A stretch of 64,000 bases of DNA from CATQHQ01 sp965243805. GTDB lineage: Bacteria; Gemmatimonadota; Gemmatimonadetes; Longimicrobiales; Gaopeijiaceae. Positions 24,438 to 33,313 of this stretch are shown here, piece after piece; within the stretch, counting starts at the first letter, position 1, and each line of letters begins with the position of its first letter. The notes under the pieces were generated by a model, which was not told the origin of the DNA, did not search any database, and saw only the letters and a program-made list of their open reading frames with translations. The DNA lies in assembly GCA_965243805.1 (NCBI GenBank), contig OZ251577.1:1054001-1118000 (forward strand). Direction: 5' to 3'. A program made the translations under genes and the position numbers.

Positions 24438-27400
24438 TCCTTGTAGGTGGTTCTGGATCGACTCCAGGACGGCGCGTTCTGCGGAGCCGGCCTCGGCCAG
24501 CTCGATCACGGCTTGGACGACGCGGGCGAAGAGTTCGTGGTGCCACAGTCCGCGCCGTCCCAGGTAGGCATCCACCCGGGACTGCTCGCCGGTCTTCCAG
24601 AGCTGCATGACCTTGTGGATGCAGTCCACGAGTGGTGGCGGCCGTCCGTCGGCGTCTGGCTCGCCCAGGTTGCGCCCCTTGCGCCGGTTCCAGGGCTTGA
24701 GGCGGAGCTCGGCACCCGATGATGCCCCACGCTCAAGCACGTCCAACCGTCCCGTGAGTTCCGAGTCCACCAAGTTGCACGACAGCGAGTACAAGATGCA
24801 CGCGCCCGCCGGTGCCTTCTCCAGCCGGAAGTCGTTGCGGTGAAGCAAGTAGTACGTGGTGATGTCGTCTAGCTCGTCGGTCGCTCCACCCTCCCGCTTC
24901 AACAGCCGGTTCACCACGAAGCCAACGACCATGCGACGGACTTGGACGAGGAACTCGGCGACGTTCAGCCGCTCGCCCGGCGCGTCGGCCAGCTTGACCA
25001 CGGGATGCTTGCTGAAGGCTTCCAGCGCGGGACCAGTGGCGGCCCAAACAAAGTCGGGACCGCGGATACCGGCGTCCCAGAAGTCGCGGAGGCGCTGGGT
25101 GATCTTCTCCTCCATCTCGGCAAGGACGCTCTGGTCCCAGCCCGGCTTGGCTCGATGGAGACGCTTGCGACACACGATCCAGATGGAGGAAGAGAGAGCG
25201 GCGGAGGACATGGAGCGTTGACGGTTCTGTCTCTCTGACTGGATCGGCCACGATGCAGTGACCACGAATCCAGCGCGAATCAATGCCGAGACCAGCGTCT
25301 CCCATGCATCAGGCGACTTGTTGGCGAAGACGAGCACCAGCCGTCCGTCGGGGCACAATGCGTCGTAGAAGCGCTTGAAGGCGCGGAACATGCCGTTTTC
25401 GTAGTTGCTCTTTGACGCCTCGCGATTTCCGCCGAAACGGCTGGCGTCGTCGATCAGCTCGCCATCCCCAGCCTCGTTGTCCCACTTCGGTCCGAGCGGT
25501 GCCGAGAACACATCGTCGATCTCCGGTGACAGCCCGTGCAGGACTCGCCGTAGCCAGACATGGAAGAAGTCCATCAAGTCCGAGTAAGGGATTGCGTCGT
25601 AGTACGGCGGATCGGTGCAAATTACGTCGAACTCAGATGCGCCTTGGAAGTCAATCGCGCTACGGCGCACGACCACAGGAGACGGAGCAGCAGATACGGT
25701 GGACTCCGCTCGCACCAAGTAGCGGGCCACCCATTCGACCATTGCCGTGAACCCGCCAGTTCGCTTCGACAAAGGATTGACTTCGCAGTAATCGTAGACC
25801 ATGGAGAGGGCGAAGCGGGCGAAGGTCGATCGCATTTTTTCCGCTTGGATGACCCAAGTTGCAAGAGAACTGCTGTAGTCAGTCAGCTTGCTCAACGCAC
25901 AAGCCACGTAGACGAGGATGGCCTCCTGCCATTCCGGCGGATAGTCCTCCAACTCCTGGCGGCACTTGCGGACCTCCCGAACGATCGTCCCCAGCACCAA
26001 GAGTTGGCGGCGATTGAAGCACTGTCCCCAAGTGGTAAAGCCGTACCCCGTAATGCCGTTGCCCAACGCTTCCCTCTTCGGCGTCGGTTCGTTCGGTTGG
26101 CCAAAGGGGATATCTGCCCATGCCTTCTCCATCGGTACTTCGCCGATGTCGGCAGCTCTGATCTCCTTCGGGGTTGGTGAACGGTACTCCTTTCCTCGCT
26201 GGCCATCCACCACGACCGCCGTCATGATCTCGCCCAGGCGTCCGGCGCGACCCTCCCGACGGAGGTCAGCCATCGTCAAGACCGAGCCGCAACTTGGACA
26301 GGTCACGCCTGTCCGGCTCATCGTCCCCGCGCCCACGTCAATATCCTCTCCTATTTCTCCCAACCCCACCGGCATGCTTCGTGCCTGCGTCGCTGACACT
26401 GCACCGCCCGTACCAAACACGTCAAAGCCACCGTCGGCGTTCGTCTCCATCCCCAGCCAAGCCCGCTTCCGGCTCTTCCTGCACAGCCAGCGTGTCTTGA
26501 GCAACGGTACCTCACGCCGGCAGTCGTTGCAGGTCGCCGTGCGCGCCCACAGGTACGCCACAACCGGCTTGGCCACCCAGCGTGGGTTCCTCCCGTCCTC
26601 CAGGTACTCCCGGTCAAACTCCTCGTTGAGCTCGCTGACCGCCGCTCGGATATCAGTCGAGTCGAGGATCTGGGGAGGCCGAAGCTCCCACTCCACCGTG
26701 TCGGCCCTGTTTCCACGCTGCCTTTTGGGCCCCGCCACCGGCTCGAACTCCGCGTAGGTTGGATACCGCCCCGCCACCTCCGTCCGAACCCGATCCGCTA
26801 CTCGACGCGCCCACGCCCGAACATGCCACGCCAGCTCCACATCCGATGTCAACGACGGCATTCCGGGCAACCTCGACGCTCCACTTCGGGATCGTCTGCT
26901 GTGTTCTGCGCCACTCGCTCGCGGGCCGTCGAGCATGTTATCAAGTTCAGCCTGGAGCTTCTTCCCCTTGAAGCCCCGCGCTTTCAAGAATGCCTCCAAG
27001 AAGTCCCGGTCTGTCAGGCAGAACGCCGGCAACGGCAGCTTCTTCCCCACCACAAGATGCGGGTAGTGCAGCGTGCACCGCAATACGAACCACGCCGTCG
27101 GACTCAGTTCTGAAGCCACCACCTCCGCCCCGAGCCGCATCCCTTCCAGCGGGATCGCCCCACCGCCCGCGAACGGGTCTAACACCCGGGGTGCCCGTCC
27201 TGCAGACGCTTCCAGAATATCTTCGCGGAACACATCCAACATCGGTCCATCTTCCCTGCCCCAATGACAGATTCCACCTCTGGTCTCCTCTCTCGTGTTC
27301 CCCCGATTGTCCTCCACCTCTACAAGGTGCCCACCCAGCCGTCGCAGAACTTCGCGCCGCTCGTCCTCATTCCCATCGTCCTTCAGTAGCGTGAGCGCGA

Positions 27401-27551
27401 GAACGGCCCGACTCGCCGCGAGGGGCCGTCGGGCTGGCCAGATGTGGAGCGTCGAGATGTGCCCATGCCGCACGTTCTTCTCGTGAACCGAGTCGAGGGA
27501 CACTTGGCGGAGCGGAAGCACCAAGTCCGCGATGCGGTATTGGATTGTCAT
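24384..27551 (-). CDS. DUF1156 (COG1743) adenine-specific DNA methylase with Zn ribbon, 1055 aa
   Basis: Amino-methyltransferase for DNA. The N-terminal DUF1156 region (VHEKNVRHGHISTLHIWPAR) is followed by the SAM-binding motif RVLDPFAGGGAIPLEGM (122-138) and the catalytic motif CTDPPYYDA (645-653). Between them lie Cys pairs of a zinc ribbon (C341, C344, then C418, C421). The length is typical of the family. It overlaps the small upstream gene by four bases (ATGA). DUF1156 methylases travel with DUF499 ATPases and SNF2-like helicases; the DUF499 gene lies 7 kb away on the same strand, beyond the inserted modules. Probably marks self DNA for that system. Its 3' end is part of the ~225-bp repeat. 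Confidence 0.92.
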   Translation of the reverse strand: MTIQYRIADLVLPLRQVSLDSVHEKNVRHGHISTLHIWPARRPLAASRAVLALTLLKDDGNEDERREVLRRLGGHLVEVEDNRGNTREETRGGICHWGREDGPMLDVFREDILEASAGRAPRVLDPFAGGGAIPLEGMRLGAEVVASELSPTAWFVLRCTLHYPHLVVGKKLPLPAFCLTDRDFLEAFLKARGFKGKKLQAELDNMLDGPRASGAEHSRRSRSGASRLPGMPSLTSDVELAWHVRAWARRVADRVRTEVAGRYPTYAEFEPVAGPKRQRGNRADTVEWELRPPQILDSTDIRAAVSELNEEFDREYLEDGRNPRWVAKPVVAYLWARTATCNDCRREVPLLKTRWLCRKSRKRAWLGMETNADGGFDVFGTGGAVSATQARSMPVGLGEIGEDIDVGAGTMSRTGVTCPSCGSVLTMADLRREGRAGRLGEIMTAVVVDGQRGKEYRSPTPKEIRAADIGEVPMEKAWADIPFGQPNEPTPKREALGNGITGYGFTTWGQCFNRRQLLVLGTIVREVRKCRQELEDYPPEWQEAILVYVACALSKLTDYSSSLATWVIQAEKMRSTFARFALSMVYDYCEVNPLSKRTGGFTAMVEWVARYLVRAESTVSAAPSPVVVRRSAIDFQGASEFDVICTDPPYYDAIPYSDLMDFFHVWLRRVLHGLSPEIDDVFSAPLGPKWDNEAGDGELIDDASRFGGNREASKSNYENGMFRAFKRFYDALCPDGRLVLVFANKSPDAWETLVSALIRAGFVVTASWPIQSERQNRQRSMSSAALSSSIWIVCRKRLHRAKPGWDQSVLAEMEEKITQRLRDFWDAGIRGPDFVWAATGPALEAFSKHPVVKLADAPGERLNVAEFLVQVRRMVVGFVVNRLLKREGGATDELDDITTYYLLHRNDFRLEKAPAGACILYSLSCNLVDSELTGRLDVLERGASSGAELRLKPWNRRKGRNLGEPDADGRPPPLVDCIHKVMQLWKTGEQSRVDAYLGRRGLWHHELFARVVQAVIELAEAGSAERAVLESIQNHLQGVARPGSGGVRQGRLFET

Positions 27552-27847
27552 TGGTCACCTGCCTCTTGCTCCAGCTGCTCGTAGAACCGTTCGTTGCAGA
27601 GTTCTGGATATGCGCCATTGTCGAAGGCGCAGACGAACTCCGCGACGCTATCGGGCAGGTCAATCTGCTCGCCGTTGATCTCCGCTAGGCCACCGCCGAC
27701 CCAGACCTCGCCAGTACCCTCGTCGAGCCACAACGCAAGCGGACACGTTGTTTCGCAGTGTCGCCAACCCCGTGGCATCTCTCCCGCAACCTCGTCTACC
27801 GTCTTCTCGCCCAAGGCGGACAGTTCCGCCACCAACTCAGGACTCAT
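27548..27847 (-). CDS. Small acidic protein coupled to the DUF1156 methylase, 99 aa
   Basis: An AGGAGG ribosome site lies seven bases before the ATG at 27847, and the stop overlaps the methylase start (ATGA). The protein is acidic, begins MSPELVAELSALGEKTVDEV, and holds a CETTCPLALWLDEGTGEVWVGGG segment that suggests a short beta sheet. I do not recognise it. The reading frame stays open back to 28123, where a copy of the dispersed element supplies a GTG (VTDSRTNCGYYL); a 191-residue form is therefore possible, but the clear ribosome site favours the short one. Probably an accessory subunit of the methylase. Confidence 0.7.
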   Translation of the reverse strand: MSPELVAELSALGEKTVDEVAGEMPRGWRHCETTCPLALWLDEGTGEVWVGGGLAEINGEQIDLPDSVAEFVCAFDNGAYPELCNERFYEQLEQEAGDQ

Positions 27848-28083
27848 TTTCTGCCTCCTCACTCGCCATAATCGGTGGCCCAAATGTGGATCCCGCACTG
27901 GACCAAGTAAGAATAGACATCGGTGTAGGTGGGTGTCAAAGTCAGTGCCGGGCACCGTGCTGCTAGGGGAGGCGGAGACCATGGATCCCCGACGGCACGC
28001 TGGAGGGCCACCGGACACCTGGACCCAAAGCGGCGACGACGGCATCCGACGCTCCCGGGGCCGGGTTTTCCGGCAGGATCGCT

Positions 28084-28131
28084 TTGACAAATAGTACCCA
28101 CAATTTGTCCGAGAATCTGTCACGGCTGCGT
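28084..28131 (-). repeat. Dispersed island element, copy b
   Basis: Inverted repeat GACAAATAGT-ACCC-ACAATTTGTC (one mismatch) at 28086-28109, then CGAGAATCTGTCACGG and a GCGT end. Read on the minus strand it opens a frame VTDSRTNCGYYL that runs in phase into the 99-aa gene 27548-27847. Same orientation as copies c and d. Confidence 0.85.
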
Positions 28132-28353
28132 GATCCGCTATCGAGACCACCTTGCCTGCATCCGGCCGGGCCGCTGATGCGGATCCCAAGGAATGGGGCA
28201 AGCCGTTCGCGGCCCCCGGACCAAGAATTCGCGGCCCTGGGCCAAGGAGAACGAGGCGCTGAAGGGGCTGGCCGGATTGGTTTCCGCGGGCCCCCGCCGG
28301 TACGCAGGCCCCTCCCCCCGCAGGACGGGCACCCCGGTCCTCTCGCGCCCGCG
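28132..28353. other. Non-coding spacer in the island
   Basis: High-GC sequence between element copy b and a frameshifted small ORF. I see no gene, RNA or repeat in it. Confidence 0.5.
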
Positions 28354-28576
28354 TCAGGCACCGGCGTAGCCGTTCCGCATGGCGGGGAAGGCGGTGGATG
28401 CCTTGGCGACGGCGTCGCGGACGGCGGCCTCTCGGCGGGCGTCAGGCGGACGCGGCACCCACCGGGAGGGGCTGGCCGCCGCGGTGCATGGCGCGGGCGG
28501 TGGCGGCCTCGACGGCGTCGATGGCTTCGGGCGGCAGGACGCCTCTAATCAACTTCGGGCGGCCGGGCTTCTCCAT
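28354..28576 (-). pseudogene. Small gene with an apparent frameshift, about 74 codons
   Basis: From ATG 28576 the minus strand reads MEKPGRPKLIRGVLPPEAID, continues to RGGQPLPVG and stops at 28442. Dropping one G from the GGG at this point restores a protein-like frame PRPPDARREAAVRDAVAKAS that ends NGYAGA at 28354. Either a one-base insertion or a sequencing error. It lies 44 bp downstream of the 234-aa gene on the same strand. Family unknown. Confidence 0.35.
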
Positions 28577-28619
28577 TGTCGGTTCTCTACTTGGACGGTG
28601 CACTTGTCGGAGCCGAAAG

Positions 28620-29324
28620 CTAATGGTGGGGAGGCGGAAACGCCGGGGGTGAAAAGCCGCTTGCTTGGCCTTCCACCCCCGAACGCGTGGTCACCACTTC
28701 CACGCTGCCAGCTTCCTGCCCAACCTTGCCGGTTGCCTCCAGCCAGTGCTCGGGCTGCTGTTCCCAGCTTGGCGAGGACGCCATCAGCCAGCCTGTCAGG
28801 GCGAACTCGCTCTCGATTATCGCCACGTTGACGGCGGCCAGGTGATCGACGGGAACGGACTTCATCGCATCAGCCAGCTTGACGCCCGGAGGAAGCTTGA
28901 AGTCCGTCGGGTGCCGGGGGCGTGCAGAAAACTTGAAGCCCATGTTGGCCCGGACGGCGTGGCAGAACTTTCCCTGCCAATCTTGCCTGCCGACGCCAAG
29001 GACCTTCGCGCCAGGGTACGGTTCAGCTATCGCAGCGTTTCGGGCGGCAATGGTCAGGCGGTCCACCAGGTCGGCCTTTCGTGCATCCCCTTTTTCTTGC
29101 CAGGCCCTATACCACTTCGCGTTCTTCTTTTCGGAGGCCGCGGGGATGAAGGGCAGACGCGGACCAGCCAGGGTTTCCCCCGTGAAGTACTTCACGATGT
29201 GGACGCGAATGGACCCCCGCGTTGCGGCGGACGCGGCCAGGTTCCACGCTTCCACCGGCACGACAGCCAGGGCCGCAGCCATCATCCGCAGGTTGGTCAT
29301 AAGTTGTTCGGTTTCCTTGTTCAT
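28620..29324 (-). CDS. Hypothetical island protein, 234 aa
   Basis: The ATG at 29324 follows GGGAGAA at a good distance and overlaps the stop of an upstream leader ORF (ATGA). The protein starts MNKETEQLMTNLRMMAAALA; a basic middle region (EKKNAKWYRAWQEKGDARKA) and a C-terminal Pro/Ser-rich tail follow. No membrane segment is clear. I do not recognise the family; the style resembles small plasmid- or phage-borne proteins. It occupies its own unit between two copies of the dispersed element (b and c). Confidence 0.65.
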   Translation of the reverse strand: MNKETEQLMTNLRMMAAALAVVPVEAWNLAASAATRGSIRVHIVKYFTGETLAGPRLPFIPAASEKKNAKWYRAWQEKGDARKADLVDRLTIAARNAAIAEPYPGAKVLGVGRQDWQGKFCHAVRANMGFKFSARPRHPTDFKLPPGVKLADAMKSVPVDHLAAVNVAIIESEFALTGWLMASSPSWEQQPEHWLEATGKVGQEAGSVEVVTTRSGVEGQASGFSPPAFPPPHH

Positions 29325-29488
29325 GCTTGCTTCTCCCTTGGGGAATTGTTCGAGGGCGTCCGTCGTAGGTGCCGCCTCCGGGAACGGCGTGGGAGCAGAA
29401 CCGGAGCGTCACCCACGGCGGAACGTTCGAGCGGAGGCCGTGGACTGACTGCCAAATAGTACCCACAATCTGTCCGAGAATCTGTCAT
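29321..29488 (-). CDS. Leader ORF opened by the dispersed element, 55 aa
   Basis: Starts MTDSRTDCGYYLAVSP inside element copy c and ends with a TGA that overlaps the ATG of the 234-aa gene by the ATGA arrangement. The first dozen residues match those read from copies b and d. The rest is Arg/Pro-rich and not protein-like, so the ORF may serve mainly to couple translation. Confidence 0.4.
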   Translation of the reverse strand: MTDSRTDCGYYLAVSPRPPLERSAVGDAPVLLPRRSRRRHLRRTPSNNSPREKQA

Positions 29489-29499
29489 GGCTTGGCGTC
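29452..29499 (-). repeat. Dispersed island element, copy c
   Basis: CCAAATAGT-ACCC-ACAATCTGTC followed by CGAGAATCTGTCATGG. Two to three mismatches from the perfect palindrome of copy d. Lies between the nuclease gene 29533-30192 and the 234-aa gene, facing the latter. Confidence 0.85.
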
Positions 29500-29532
29500 G
29501 CTGGTGCCTGGACGTGCCCCGACGCCCAGTGC

Positions 29533-30192
29533 TCAACCCACCGCCACGAAAGTATGGAGCAGGGTGATGGAGGAGCCACTTGGTCGGGAGTGGCGGCTCC
29601 GCCGTGTCCATGCGTCTGCGCTCGGCAGCGGTTCCATCCGGTCCGCGGCCCGTCCCCGTCGCTGCAGGTATCCGTTGACGCCGTCAGCCGCGGCCACGCG
29701 AGTGCCCTCGATCACGTAGCCGACCATGAAGGCCGTTGCATGGTTTCCAGCGTACTGGCCGCTCGCAAAGCGGTCCATGCCTTCCACCACGTACAGCCGG
29801 CAAAGTCTGGCACTGCTGCCAGCAACGCGCTTGCACTCGACGAGCGCGTGAGGCTTGTGCGAGAAGGGCCGCGTCAGCAAGATCGAGATGTCAACCCAAC
29901 CGTCGGGGCGCATGACATCCGGCCGCGAGTGCCATCCGATCTCGTCCATAATCCGCATCTCCGGAAAGCGTGGGCCCCGGCCGAAGGCGCGGTCCGGGTC
30001 CACCACATAACGCAGTCCGTCGCGGAGCAGTTCGTTCAACGCCTCTTCATGGGCGACCCTAGTCGCGCCTTCATCCTTCGACGCGACCGCCCATCCGGCC
30101 GTGATGACCTGCAGGATGGTGTGCACGATGTCAGACGAGAGGTCCACTCGCCCCTGCCGGTATCGAAACGGACTTGGGCGCATCACATTCAT
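29533..30192 (-). CDS. PD-(D/E)XK restriction-type nuclease, 219 aa
   Basis: Predicted endonuclease paired with the methylase encoded just upstream; start and methylase stop overlap by ATGA. The core motif is WVDISILLTRP with D101, then HALVECKRVAG with E119 and K121, in the order and spacing of PD-(D/E)XK enzymes. An early Glu in HEEALNELLRDGL (about residue 50) fits the first helix. The C-terminal 50 residues are Arg/Ser-rich. The truncated ORF at 33113-33313 is a homologue of its first 60 residues. With a separate nuclease and an N6-adenine methylase, the pair resembles a type II restriction-modification unit. Confidence 0.78.
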   Translation of the reverse strand: MNVMRPSPFRYRQGRVDLSSDIVHTILQVITAGWAVASKDEGATRVAHEEALNELLRDGLRYVVDPDRAFGRGPRFPEMRIMDEIGWHSRPDVMRPDGWVDISILLTRPFSHKPHALVECKRVAGSSARLCRLYVVEGMDRFASGQYAGNHATAFMVGYVIEGTRVAAADGVNGYLQRRGRAADRMEPLPSADAWTRRSRHSRPSGSSITLLHTFVAVG

Positions 30193-33116
30193 TCGTCGCG
30201 AGCTTCCGGATTGCGCAAACTGTCGGACACGATATCGTCGGCGTCGCGAAGGCCGTACACTTCCATCCAGTGGCGCCTAGCCGCTGGCTTGACGATCACG
30301 ACCTCGTGCGTGTCGCACGCGCGAACTTCTTGGTGGCGCGCTAGCTCGTCCGCCAGCGAAAAACCAAAGCGCCCACTGAGTTGATGGAGCAGTCCCGGCA
30401 TGTCTCCGTCCGGTGCCACCACGCCCGCGACCGACGGGCCGGGCCGGTCTTCCAGCACGAAGCGCACCACCCGCACTGGGTCCGTCGTCGCAAGGTCGAA
30501 CACTTCGGCCCGCACCCGGCGAAGATTGCGCGTGCGGAGCCAAATGTCGACGCCGGACACGAACGCCTTCGCATACTGCATGACATGCTTGGTCGACGCT
30601 GGCGCCACCGACTCGTCGCGACCGGGCTTCCACTGCCACATCGCCTTGAACAGGCCGTCTCGCACGACGATCCGCTCCGACGGGCGAAGCTTGTAGAGAT
30701 CGAACACCGCTTCGTCCAGCGCTGTCCAGTCCTGTTTGGTTAAGGCGCGCCCCCTCATGCTCCGCGCTAAGTCGGCTATGCTCCTTCCCATCTCCGATGC
30801 GGCGGCCTCCAAGAGGGCCGGAACGGGCATCTGTACAACGTCGGTGGACATTATCTGCATCTTCCAGAGACCGAGGTAGGAGCCCGTCATCAGCAAAAAC
30901 CATGTAGCAAGCGAGGAACTCAGAATCCCTGCAAGCAGATGAGGCAAGTCGCCGTTCTCCTGCGAGAAGACAGCCCCGTAGTATGCGTTGGAGTATACGA
31001 CGTCTCGTTCGGCGACGGCCACCAACGGGCGAGGAGCGTGTCGCCCCAGCAAGAGTTCCCTCACGATCAGAACAGGCGCATGGAACATCTGCCTGTCTCG
31101 GGGCCGTTCAGCTCTGTGGTGGTCGAACGGAACGAGGTCGGGCGGCAAGAAAAACGGAGCCATTGCGACGGTCGAGTCGAGCCATGGCAGGCCGCCCATG
31201 GCACCCGCATCCCTGCTTCGGTCGCCTATCGTAAGTCCCGTGTGGAACTTCGTGCCGATCGCGCCGAGCTGGTCCTTGAGCTCGTGATTGGACCTCCACA
31301 GGTTGTCCAGCAAAGTCAGATCCCTGTGGGTTCCCAGAAACGCGCCCTTGAGGAATCTCGGGTCACGCTCCCAGTCCCACACGGGCAGCGTTGTGATGTC
31401 GCCAGCGGCGATATTGAACGTGTGGCTTCTTTCTCCACCAGGAGACCACGGGACTTGAATAGTGGTGATAACAGGAGGCTCGTCGCGGCGGTGTCGCGCA
31501 AACAGAACCATGCTAGGCATACGTACTTTCTGAAACAGCCATCCCCTCAGGTTGGAAAGATTAACGAGCGTGACTGGCACCAGCTGCTTCAGGAGATGAT
31601 GCAGGGTTTGCCTCGGCCGAGGGCTCTGCCCGAAGAAATGAGGTGCTCCGAGCACAAGACCGAAGCGGGTGTTCTCCGACGCGTAGTCCAGTGCCCGCTC
31701 AACGAAGTCCAAGCTAGTTCCCCGCGACCCTCCCGCACCGGTCCGTGTTCGTCGTTCCCTGAACGCCTTCCCAGGGTAGCTCCAAGGCGGATTGCCGACG
31801 ATTACGTCGAACTTGCGACCGCCTGTTCGCCTGTCCAGGTCGGATACGTCGTCCCAGATGTTGCCGGTAAAGAGCGTACGCCCCCTCAGTCGCTTGAACG
31901 TGAGGCTGTCCGGCGGCTCAGGCCGTGGATCGAGTTCCAGTGCCGTCAGGTAGAGGCTGAATGCGGCCACTTGTATCGCGGCTTTGCTCTTGTCCGAGCC
32001 GAACACCTGGGAGTACAGAGTGTCTCGTATGAGTTCCCGGGTCGGTTCCTGGTCGCCAGTGCGCTTTTGCACTAGACGACGCAGTGCCTCCACCAAGAAC
32101 ACCCCCGAACCGCAAGTCAAGTCCAGCACGGTTTCGTTGCCGCTGCACTCGTCCATCACTTCGTCGAGGACCATCGACACGAGCGACAGCCGCGTGTAGT
32201 GCACATCCGTGGGGCTGGTGTTTCGAGTCGTTGGCTCCTCTGATCGTACGAACTGCTCGTAGATGGAGCTGATGAGCTCGACCGGGATGATATCGAACCG
32301 GTAGGGGAATAGTGTCGTCTGTCCGGTGTCCGGGTCCACTGCGTCGAGAAAATTTGCGACTCGATTCAGGTGTGCCGCCTTCGCCGACGCACCGTTGTCG
32401 GTGAACATGTCCCCGTTGAACACCTCTCGTAGCCAGTCGAAGAGGCGTTCGGCCATGGCTTGATCGCGCAGGACTTCGGACAGCGTGGTACGCTTCGCCA
32501 ATTTCGCGAGGAAGTCCTTCGTGATGATTTCGCGGTCGACCAGGTACTGGGCGAAGATCGAGCGGCCGATCAGCCCCTGCGCATTCAGCCCGGCCAAGCC
32601 AGTGCTCACTAGGTCCTTCTCCAGACGAGCGATGTCCCCCAGCAACAAGCGGTCAACGCTGGTGCGCCGGTTGATCTTGTGTGCGATCCGGTGCTGCCAG
32701 AACCGATCCGTCTCCATGGCCAAGTGACCAGCAGCCCTGTCGAGTTCCTCTAGATCGCTCGCGGTACGCTTGAAGGTCCGTAGCCTGTTGGCTTCGACGT
32801 CACCCGATCCTCTCGGTTGGGCGAATCCGTTGTAGATGTCAACCTTGTCCGGGCGGATCACCCAAAGCAGGGGCACTGTCCCTTCGTTCCATATCTCTTG
32901 CCTCCACTGGGCCACCGTGTCCTCCGATGGGGAACTCGGCTCGTACTTGAAGTGAACCGTGAGCGACGACCTGCCGCACCAGGTAGCGTCGGGCTTAAGT
33001 TTGCGACGGCGCGGAGCGTGGCGAGCACTGCGCCCCATCGTCACGTTGGGAGCCGGTGCGCCGTTGACCAAGTAACCAGTGGCCTCCAGCACATCGTACA
33101 GAGGTTGGGTGTTCAC
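30189..33116 (-). CDS. N6-adenine DNA methyltransferase (Eco57I/type IIG-like), copy A, 975 aa
   Basis: The GTG at 33116 overlaps the preceding truncated ORF (GTGA) and opens VNTQPLYDVLEATGYLV, which aligns with the start of copy B. SAM-binding motif TVLDLTCGSGVFLVEAL and catalytic motif VGNPPWSY identify a gamma-class amino-methylase. The N-terminal 250 residues (KYEPSSPSEDTVAQWRQEIW and the following LLWVIRPDKVDIYNGF) are shared with copy B and fit the N-domains of large single-chain methylases, while the C-terminal 350 residues should hold target recognition. The C-terminal WMEVYGLRDADD end matches copy B. Forms an operon with the nuclease at 29533. The two copies differ enough to recognise different sequences. 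Confidence 0.88.
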   Translation of the reverse strand: MNTQPLYDVLEATGYLVNGAPAPNVTMGRSARHAPRRRKLKPDATWCGRSSLTVHFKYEPSSPSEDTVAQWRQEIWNEGTVPLLWVIRPDKVDIYNGFAQPRGSGDVEANRLRTFKRTASDLEELDRAAGHLAMETDRFWQHRIAHKINRRTSVDRLLLGDIARLEKDLVSTGLAGLNAQGLIGRSIFAQYLVDREIITKDFLAKLAKRTTLSEVLRDQAMAERLFDWLREVFNGDMFTDNGASAKAAHLNRVANFLDAVDPDTGQTTLFPYRFDIIPVELISSIYEQFVRSEEPTTRNTSPTDVHYTRLSLVSMVLDEVMDECSGNETVLDLTCGSGVFLVEALRRLVQKRTGDQEPTRELIRDTLYSQVFGSDKSKAAIQVAAFSLYLTALELDPRPEPPDSLTFKRLRGRTLFTGNIWDDVSDLDRRTGGRKFDVIVGNPPWSYPGKAFRERRTRTGAGGSRGTSLDFVERALDYASENTRFGLVLGAPHFFGQSPRPRQTLHHLLKQLVPVTLVNLSNLRGWLFQKVRMPSMVLFARHRRDEPPVITTIQVPWSPGGERSHTFNIAAGDITTLPVWDWERDPRFLKGAFLGTHRDLTLLDNLWRSNHELKDQLGAIGTKFHTGLTIGDRSRDAGAMGGLPWLDSTVAMAPFFLPPDLVPFDHHRAERPRDRQMFHAPVLIVRELLLGRHAPRPLVAVAERDVVYSNAYYGAVFSQENGDLPHLLAGILSSSLATWFLLMTGSYLGLWKMQIMSTDVVQMPVPALLEAAASEMGRSIADLARSMRGRALTKQDWTALDEAVFDLYKLRPSERIVVRDGLFKAMWQWKPGRDESVAPASTKHVMQYAKAFVSGVDIWLRTRNLRRVRAEVFDLATTDPVRVVRFVLEDRPGPSVAGVVAPDGDMPGLLHQLSGRFGFSLADELARHQEVRACDTHEVVIVKPAARRHWMEVYGLRDADDIVSDSLRNPEARDE

Positions 33117-33313
33117 AGGCCCTCGGCACCAGCACGGAGTCGGTTCGTCATTTGGGGCTCGTGGGAGATCGGAGCCGCGTCGCTCGCAAGCCGGGCGGTG
33201 GCGACTCGCCAGCCTTCTTGGATTGCACGCAGGATAGCGAGAACCAGCTCGTCCGCCAAGTGGAGGAGCCCGTCGCGACGGGGAATCGACGGACCAAGCA
33301 ACTCGCGATTCAT
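33113..33313 (-). pseudogene. Truncated nuclease partner of methylase copy B, 66 aa
   Basis: The ATG at 33313 overlaps the stop of methylase B (ATGA) and the TGA overlaps the GTG of methylase A (GTGA). The sequence MNRELLGPSIPRRDGLLHLA, then LVLAILRAIQEGWRVATARL, corresponds to the N-terminal 60 residues of the intact nuclease at 29533-30192 (HTILQVITAGWAVASK). The D and ExK residues are missing, so it cannot cut. Retention of perfect overlaps on both sides suggests a clean deletion after operon duplication, or a functional short form. Confidence 0.65.

Noticed and set aside
27859..28101. 80-codon minus frame ending YLVQCGIHIWATDYGE
   Set aside because: The end looks protein-like, but the start is composed of Arg/Pro-rich sequence and the better supported frame is the one of the dispersed leader; kept only as a possible remnant.
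28084..28548. Plus-strand frame starting in element copy b (THNLSENLS)
   Set aside because: The plus-strand reading of the element does not lead to a gene in any copy, whereas the minus-strand reading couples to downstream genes.
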